In this document: positions 31,694 through 36,487 of the stretch, piece by piece | Layout: every line of letters begins with the position of its first letter | How positions within the stretch are numbered: position 1 is the stretch's first letter | Source of the DNA: Alphaproteobacteria bacterium | GTDB lineage: Bacteria > Pseudomonadota > Alphaproteobacteria > Puniceispirillales > Puniceispirillaceae | Assembly (NCBI GenBank): GCA_016780695.1 | Contig: JADHLK010000001.1 | Coordinates: 1 to 36,487 of the forward strand | Direction of reading: 5' to 3' | DNA length: 36,487 nucleotides | The notes under the pieces: generated by a model | What the model was told of the DNA's origin: nothing | Databases searched by the model: none | What the model saw: the letters and a program-made list of their open reading frames with translations, nothing else | Translations under genes and position numbers: made by a program

Positions 31694-34285
31694 TTAGTCC
31701 AGCGTGCGGGCGACTTCTGTCACCTCAAAACATTCGATTTGGTCGCCCTCGGCAATGTCTGAATAATTCTCAAAAGCCATGCCGCATTCCATGCTCTCAC
31801 GCACTTCCTTGACCTCATCCTTAAACCGTTTCAGTGTCTTCAGCGAGCCTTCATGAATCACCACATTATCGCGCAGCAAACGCACCTTGCAGCCACGCTT
31901 GATAACGCCGTCTGTGACCATACAGCCTGCCACCTTGCCCATCTTGGAAATGGAAAACACCTGGCGGATTTCGGCATAGCCGATAAATTCTTCCTTGGTA
32001 TCCGGGCTGAGCAGGCCGCCCATCGCAGCCTTCACCTCATCAATCAGCTCATAGATGATCGAATGATAGCGGATATCCAACCCGTCGCGCTTGGCCAGAT
32101 CGCGGGCCTGCGGGATGGCGCGCACATTAAAGCCGATAACCAGCGCTGCCGAAGCAGCTGCCAGCGAAATATCCGATTCAGACAGCGCCCCGACCCCGCC
32201 TGCCAGTATCCGCACCTTCACCTGTTCGGTGCCCAGCTTTTCCAAGGCCACCTTGATCGCCTCAAATGAGCCATGCACATCTGTCTTGATCACCACAGGC
32301 AATTCCTCAGCCTCGCCCGCCGCGATTGCGCTGAGCATCTGTTCGACAGAACCGCGCGCTGACACAGCCGCCTCACGATCCCGCATCTGGCGGCGGCGAT
32401 ATTCGGAAACTTCTCGCGCCCGCGATTCAGATTCGACCACGACAAAAACATCACCAGCCATCGGCGTGCCATTCAGCCCCAGCACCTCCACCGGCTGGCC
32501 GGGCAGCGCCTCCTGCAGTTTTTCCCCGCGTTCATTCAGCAGCGCCCGCACCTTGCCGCTTTCGGCCCCGACCACAAAAATATCACCGATCCGCAGCGTG
32601 CCGCGCTGAATCAGCACTGTCGCCACCGAGCCGCGACCGCGCTCTACTTTGGCTTCTACAACTGAGCCTTCGGCAGGACGCGCCGGATTGGCTTTCAGCT
32701 CCAGCAATTCGGCCTGCAGCATGATCGCCTCTTCCAAAGCTACCAGCCCCTCACCGGTATGGGCCGAGACATCCACACATTGCACATCACCGCCAAAATC
32801 CTCAGTGATGATCTCATGCTGCAGCAAATCATTGCGCACCCGGGCCGGGTCAGCCCCCGGCTTATCAATCTTGTTAACCGCCACAATCACCGGACAATCA
32901 GCAGCGCGGGCATGATTGATTGCCTCTATCGTCTGGGCCATCACCGAATCATCAGCAGCGACAACCAGCACCACTATATCAGTTGTATTGGCCCCGCGCA
33001 GGCGCATCTCGGTAAAGGCTTCATGGCCCGGCGTATCAAGAAAGGTGATCACATTTTTCTGTGAAGTGGTGATCTGATAGGCCCCGATATGCTGGGTAAT
33101 GCCGCCTGATTCCCCGGCCGCAACATCGCTTTTGCGAATCGCGTCCAGCAAGCTGGTCTTGCCGTGATCAACATGGCCCATTACCGTTACTACAGGCGGG
33201 CGCGATTTCAGCTTTGCCGGATCGTCTGCCTCATCAGTTATCAGGCCGGTTTCAATATCAGAGTCTGAAACCCGCTGCACCTTATGGCCGAATTCCAGTG
33301 TTACCAACTCAGCTGTCTCAGCATCAATGGTCTGGGTTGCGGTTGCCATAATCCCCTGTTTCATCAGCTCCTTGACCACATCAGCAGCGCGTTCTGCCAT
33401 CCGGTTGGCCAGTTCCGAGACGGTGATCGAATCCGGGATTACCACATCGCGAACCTGTTTTACCTTAGGCTGGGATTCTTCACGCATCCGCGCCTTTTCC
33501 CGCTGGCGGCGCACCGAAGCCAGTGAGCGTTGGCGCATTCCTTCACTGCCGGACAGGGCTTCGGTAATGGTCAGCTTGCCACTCTGGCGGCGCATATCTG
33601 TGCCGCGCCCTCTTGCTGGACGGCGTGCGGCCTCAGCTTCTTCTTCCCGGCGACGACGCGGCGCGGTGGCATCAGGCCGACTGGTTGGCGGCCGATCATT
33701 GGTAAATTTACGAGGTGCGGCTGCCGGGGTTGCCTGACGGCGGGCATTTTCGTCAGCCAGCCGAGCCGCTTCCGCTTCTTTTTTCGCCTGGGCCTGTTTT
33801 TCTATTTCTTCCAGCTCGGCCAGCTCTGCCTGTCGGCGCGCCTCACGCGGGTCCAGCGGGGCCGCCTCAGCCGGTGTCTGCTGACTTTGGCCTGCAGCTT
33901 CCTCAGCACCTGACGCAGCCGCTGCTTCGGCAAGTTGCGTAGCCTCCTCAGCGGCCTTTGCCTCGTTTTTGCTCAAGCCGGCGCGCAGCACTTCCATGCG
34001 TTTGGCGCGCTCGGCAGCAGTCAGCGTATCTGCTGCTTCATTTGCCTCCGGCTCTGTAGCAGCCGGGCGTTGCGGGGTGGCTGGTGTCGGTAGGCCGCGC
34101 GCTGCCGGACCCCCGGGGCGGGCGGGCAGAACCGGGCGCTTGCGGCGCACCTCAACCTGAACAGTCTTGCCACGGCTGCCTGAGCCGTCCCCGCGCAGGG
34201 AGGAGGAATCCAGCGTGCCCCCCAGTGACAGTCTGGAACTGCCAGACAGGCTCAATTTCTTTGACTTGTTTGTCTCGTCACTCAT
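31694..34285 (-). CDS. infB: translation initiation factor IF-2
   Basis: An 863-aa GTPase that places initiator tRNA on the 30S subunit. The first third is a long charged, Ala/Glu/Arg-rich region with coiled-coil character (about residues 90-200), then the IF2 N-domain. The G domain has GHVDHGKTS (G1), DTPGHEAF (G3) and NKIDKPG (G4), followed by the C-terminal domains. The ATG at 34285 (MSDETNKSKK) has AGAAGG 8 bases upstream; the longer reading to 34351 is rejected. It overlaps the preceding gene by 4 bases (ATGA). Confidence 0.97.
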   Translation of the reverse strand: MSDETNKSKKLSLSGSSRLSLGGTLDSSSLRGDGSGSRGKTVQVEVRRKRPVLPARPGGPAARGLPTPATPQRPAATEPEANEAADTLTAAERAKRMEVLRAGLSKNEAKAAEEATQLAEAAAASGAEEAAGQSQQTPAEAAPLDPREARRQAELAELEEIEKQAQAKKEAEAARLADENARRQATPAAAPRKFTNDRPPTSRPDATAPRRRREEEAEAARRPARGRGTDMRRQSGKLTITEALSGSEGMRQRSLASVRRQREKARMREESQPKVKQVRDVVIPDSITVSELANRMAERAADVVKELMKQGIMATATQTIDAETAELVTLEFGHKVQRVSDSDIETGLITDEADDPAKLKSRPPVVTVMGHVDHGKTSLLDAIRKSDVAAGESGGITQHIGAYQITTSQKNVITFLDTPGHEAFTEMRLRGANTTDIVVLVVAADDSVMAQTIEAINHARAADCPVIVAVNKIDKPGADPARVRNDLLQHEIITEDFGGDVQCVDVSAHTGEGLVALEEAIMLQAELLELKANPARPAEGSVVEAKVERGRGSVATVLIQRGTLRIGDIFVVGAESGKVRALLNERGEKLQEALPGQPVEVLGLNGTPMAGDVFVVVESESRAREVSEYRRRQMRDREAAVSARGSVEQMLSAIAAGEAEELPVVIKTDVHGSFEAIKVALEKLGTEQVKVRILAGGVGALSESDISLAAASAALVIGFNVRAIPQARDLAKRDGLDIRYHSIIYELIDEVKAAMGGLLSPDTKEEFIGYAEIRQVFSISKMGKVAGCMVTDGVIKRGCKVRLLRDNVVIHEGSLKTLKRFKDEVKEVRESMECGMAFENYSDIAEGDQIECFEVTEVARTLD

Positions 34286-34962
34286 TTTGCACCTTCTTGT
34301 GCTGTCCGGTCTTGTCTTTCCGACTGTCCAGCCTGTGGTCCCGTGATACACTGCTCAGGCAGGGCCTGACAAGACAGCGCCCCGATAAATGCGTCCAGCT
34401 TTTGCCAGCTCAGCCGCAATTTTTGTTGCAAGCCCGCCTGTCCGGCATAACCAGAGGCCAGCACGCCCACATAAGCCAGCGTTTCGCGCCCAAATGCCTG
34501 ACCCAGCAGGCGGGCGGGCACACCCTTGATAATCCAGCCCGGCTGCACAGATGATTTCAGCTTGGCCGCCTCGCGCGGGGAGGCATCATCAGCTATCAAC
34601 AGCCCATCCATCTGACCTGCGCCGCGCAGGGAGCCGGAGCCGCCTATCGCCAGCCCGGCCCGCCGTGACAGGGCCAGCACCCGCACAAAGTTATTGGCCA
34701 GCAAATCTGCCAGCTGCCCGGTTAGCTGTTCAGTAAGCGCCTCCGGCCCGGCTGTCAGCTGGGCTGCTTGAATGCCCAGATGCCGGGTGAAGGCTTTTTT
34801 CCGCACCGCCATAGCCAACGCCTCCGGGCTGGCAGTCACCCAGGCACCACGGCCCGGCAGCTTTTCTGCCAGATCCGGCACCAGCGCGCCATCCGGCCCG
34901 GCAACGAACCGGATCAGATTTTCGGGCGGCACTGATTGGCCTGTTGCGATACAGTGGCGCAT
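34282..34962 (-). CDS. YlxR (DUF448)-L7Ae fusion RNA-binding protein
   Basis: A 226-aa protein with two RNA-binding parts. The first 80 residues are a YlxR/DUF448 domain (RHCIATGQSVPPENLIRFV and LPGRGAWVTAS). Residues about 90-180 resemble an L7Ae/L30e-like domain (VLALSRRAGLAIGGSGSL and LLIADDASPREAAKL). In Firmicutes these are two genes in the same place; the fusion is common in Alphaproteobacteria. It probably binds rRNA or the translation machinery. The ATG at 34962 is used; an in-frame TTG at 34971 is the alternative. It overlaps infB by 4 bases. Confidence 0.9.
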   Translation of the reverse strand: MRHCIATGQSVPPENLIRFVAGPDGALVPDLAEKLPGRGAWVTASPEALAMAVRKKAFTRHLGIQAAQLTAGPEALTEQLTGQLADLLANNFVRVLALSRRAGLAIGGSGSLRGAGQMDGLLIADDASPREAAKLKSSVQPGWIIKGVPARLLGQAFGRETLAYVGVLASGYAGQAGLQQKLRLSWQKLDAFIGALSCQALPEQCITGPQAGQSERQDRTAQEGAK

Positions 34963-35000
34963 TCGCCTCAACGCTCCTCTTAATTGCAGCCGATGGCCCG

Positions 35001-36487
35001 CTAGGCCCCGGTTGACTCCCCAGCAGATTCTGCCTCTGTTTCCTCAGCAGATGCTGTCTCTGATTCCTCGCCAGGAACAGCCTCTGCTTCGTCTGCTTCC
35101 TCATCCGCAAACCAATGGGCGCGGGCGGCCATGATGATCTCACCGGCTGTCGCCTCATCCTCAATACCGAATTCACCCAGCAGGCCGGACAATTCCTCTG
35201 AATCCAGCTCGGCCAGATCATCGAGGCTACGCACATCATTTTCTGCCAGTTTCAGCATCATTGGCAGGCTGAGATAGTCCACCTCGCGCAGGTCCGCTGC
35301 TACTTCCAGCCGTTCCAGCTCGCCTTCAATTCGGGCGGTCTCAGCAGTCACAAATTCGGTTGCCCGATTATGCAACTCGCCGGCAACATCCATATCAAAG
35401 CCCTGAATTTCAGCGAGGTCCTCAACCGCGGTCTCGACAATATCCTCAACCACAACAAAGCCTTCAGCGACCAGCAGATGCGCTATCACATCATCAATAT
35501 TCAGCGCTTCAATGAAGCGGGAAGAACGTTGCTTGAATTCTTCCTGGCGTTTTTCGGATTCCTCGGCCTCCGTCAAAATATCAATATACCAGCCGGTCAG
35601 CTGCGAGGCGAGACGCACATTCTGGCCGCGCCGCCCAATCGCCAGGCTGAGCTGATCATCCGGGACCACCACTTCCATGCGGCCAGCCACCTCATCCATC
35701 ACCACCTTGGCGACCTCTGCCGGAGCCAGAGCATTCACCACAAAGGTGACCGGATCTTCGGAAAACGGGATAATCTCAATTTTCTCCCCTTGCAATTCGC
35801 CGACCACCGCCTGCACTCGGCTGCCACGCAAGCCAACACAGGCCCCGACCGGATCAATAGAGGTGTCGCGGGACATAACAGAGATTTTCGCACGGCTGCC
35901 CGGCTCGCGCGAGACCGCCATAATCTCAATGATCCCGTCATAGATTTCCGGCACTTCCTGAGTGAACAGCTTGGCCATGAATTCATTGCTGGCACGCGAC
36001 AGGAAGATTTGCGGGCCGCGCTGTTCTTCCCGCACATCCAGAATATAGGCACGCACCCGGTCGCCCTGGCGCAGATTTTCGCGCGGGATCATTTCCTCAC
36101 GCCGGATAACCCCTTCGCCGCGGCCCAGATCAACAGTAATCGAATAGCTTTCTGCCCGCTTGATCGTGCCCACCACAATCTCACCGACCCGATCCTTATA
36201 TTCTTCATACTGGCGGGCGCGTTCTGCCTCACGCACCTTCTGGCTGATTACCTGCTTGGCGGTCTGGGCAGCGATGCGGCCAAATTCAATCGGCGGCAGG
36301 GGCTGGCGCAAAAACTCACCGGCAGACAGATTGAATTTCTGCCCCTCGGTCAGGCTCATCTGGGTGGCATCATCCTCAACTTCCTCAACCACTTCGGTCC
36401 AGCGTTCCAGCGTGATGGTGCCGTTCTTACGGTCGATCATGGCCCGAATATCACGGTCATTTCCATATTTGGAGCGGCCCGCCTTTT
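35001..36487 (-). CDS. nusA: transcription elongation factor NusA (5' end cut by window)
   Basis: The open frame runs without a stop to the window edge; the residues before Met at 36440 (KAGRSKYGNDRDIRA) are NusA sequence, so the real start lies outside. About 495 residues are visible: the end of the N-terminal domain, an S1 domain (VGEIVVGTIKR and GEGVIRREEMI), two KH domains (around GACVGLRGSRVQAV and LSLAIGRRGQNVRLA), and C-terminal helix-hairpin-helix-like repeats. It ends in an acidic Glu/Ala tail. NusA controls pausing, termination and antitermination. It leads the operon that continues to pnp; rimP would be expected upstream, outside the window. Confidence 0.95.
   Translation of the reverse strand, partial: KAGRSKYGNDRDIRAMIDRKNGTITLERWTEVVEEVEDDATQMSLTEGQKFNLSAGEFLRQPLPPIEFGRIAAQTAKQVISQKVREAERARQYEEYKDRVGEIVVGTIKRAESYSITVDLGRGEGVIRREEMIPRENLRQGDRVRAYILDVREEQRGPQIFLSRASNEFMAKLFTQEVPEIYDGIIEIMAVSREPGSRAKISVMSRDTSIDPVGACVGLRGSRVQAVVGELQGEKIEIIPFSEDPVTFVVNALAPAEVAKVVMDEVAGRMEVVVPDDQLSLAIGRRGQNVRLASQLTGWYIDILTEAEESEKRQEEFKQRSSRFIEALNIDDVIAHLLVAEGFVVVEDIVETAVEDLAEIQGFDMDVAGELHNRATEFVTAETARIEGELERLEVAADLREVDYLSLPMMLKLAENDVRSLDDLAELDSEELSGLLGEFGIEDEATAGEIIMAARAHWFADEEADEAEAVPGEESETASAEETEAESAGESTGA

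Noticed and set aside
1..36487. tRNA, rRNA, CRISPR, insertion sequences, prophage
   Set aside because: Scanning the intergenic regions by eye gave no cloverleaf-like genes, repeat-spacer arrays, transposase or integrase motifs, or terminal inverted repeats.

Overview
The window is alphaproteobacterial chromosome: GC-rich, densely packed core genes. The signs are a RegB/RegA redox two-component pair, a ubiE-ubiB-coaBC-dut-moeB run beside mutM, MetZ-type methionine synthesis, a fabA-fabB-fabI cluster, a fused YlxR-L7Ae protein before infB, and the dnaA-dnaN-recF-gyrB block. I cannot assign a genus from sequence alone. No mobile element, tRNA, rRNA or CRISPR array was recognised.

Layout. (1) 1-2496, plus strand: AT-rich leader, Gfo/Idh/MocA oxidoreductase, 75-aa unknown protein, HpcH/HpaI-type aldolase. 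(2) 2493-4020, minus: EamA/DMT exporter and a small exported protein. (3) 4060-13739, minus: dnaA, dnaN, recF, gyrB, then regB, regA, a DUF1737 protein and metZ with very short gaps, so replication, redox-signalling and methionine genes may share transcripts. (4) 13740-14179: dnaA upstream region with a 14-bp tandem repeat and the rpsT terminator. (5) 14180-15868, minus: rpsT, an exported unknown and mutM. (6) 15951-20992, plus: ubiE-ubiB (ubiquinone), coaBC (coenzyme A), dut (nucleotide hygiene) and a MoeB/ThiF-type E1-like enzyme, mostly overlapping. (7) 21009-22765: a 2-hydroxyacid dehydrogenase divergent from an exported SH3-domain protein. (8) 22906-25457, plus: fabA-fabB-fabI, the anaerobic route to unsaturated fatty acids plus enoyl reduction. 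(9) 25467-27299, minus: a DNA methyltransferase and a PD-(D/E)XK-type nuclease, read as a restriction-modification pair and the only clearly accessory cargo. (10) 27517-36487, minus: nusA (cut by the window edge), ylxR/L7Ae, infB, rbfA, truB, rpsO, pnp, the classic transcription/translation/RNA-decay operon.

Most of the window is ordinary housekeeping sequence. The points most worth a second look are: CoaBC carrying an N-terminal helix-turn-helix-like domain, with an array of three TGTGAA half-sites just before its start; a RegB kinase whose phospho-accepting His is followed by Lys rather than an acidic residue; the restriction-modification pair, whose methyltransferase has motif I ahead of an SPPF motif IV; and the tandem repeat lying where the dnaA promoter -35 should be. 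None of these proves an undescribed system; the CoaBC case is the best candidate for something new.
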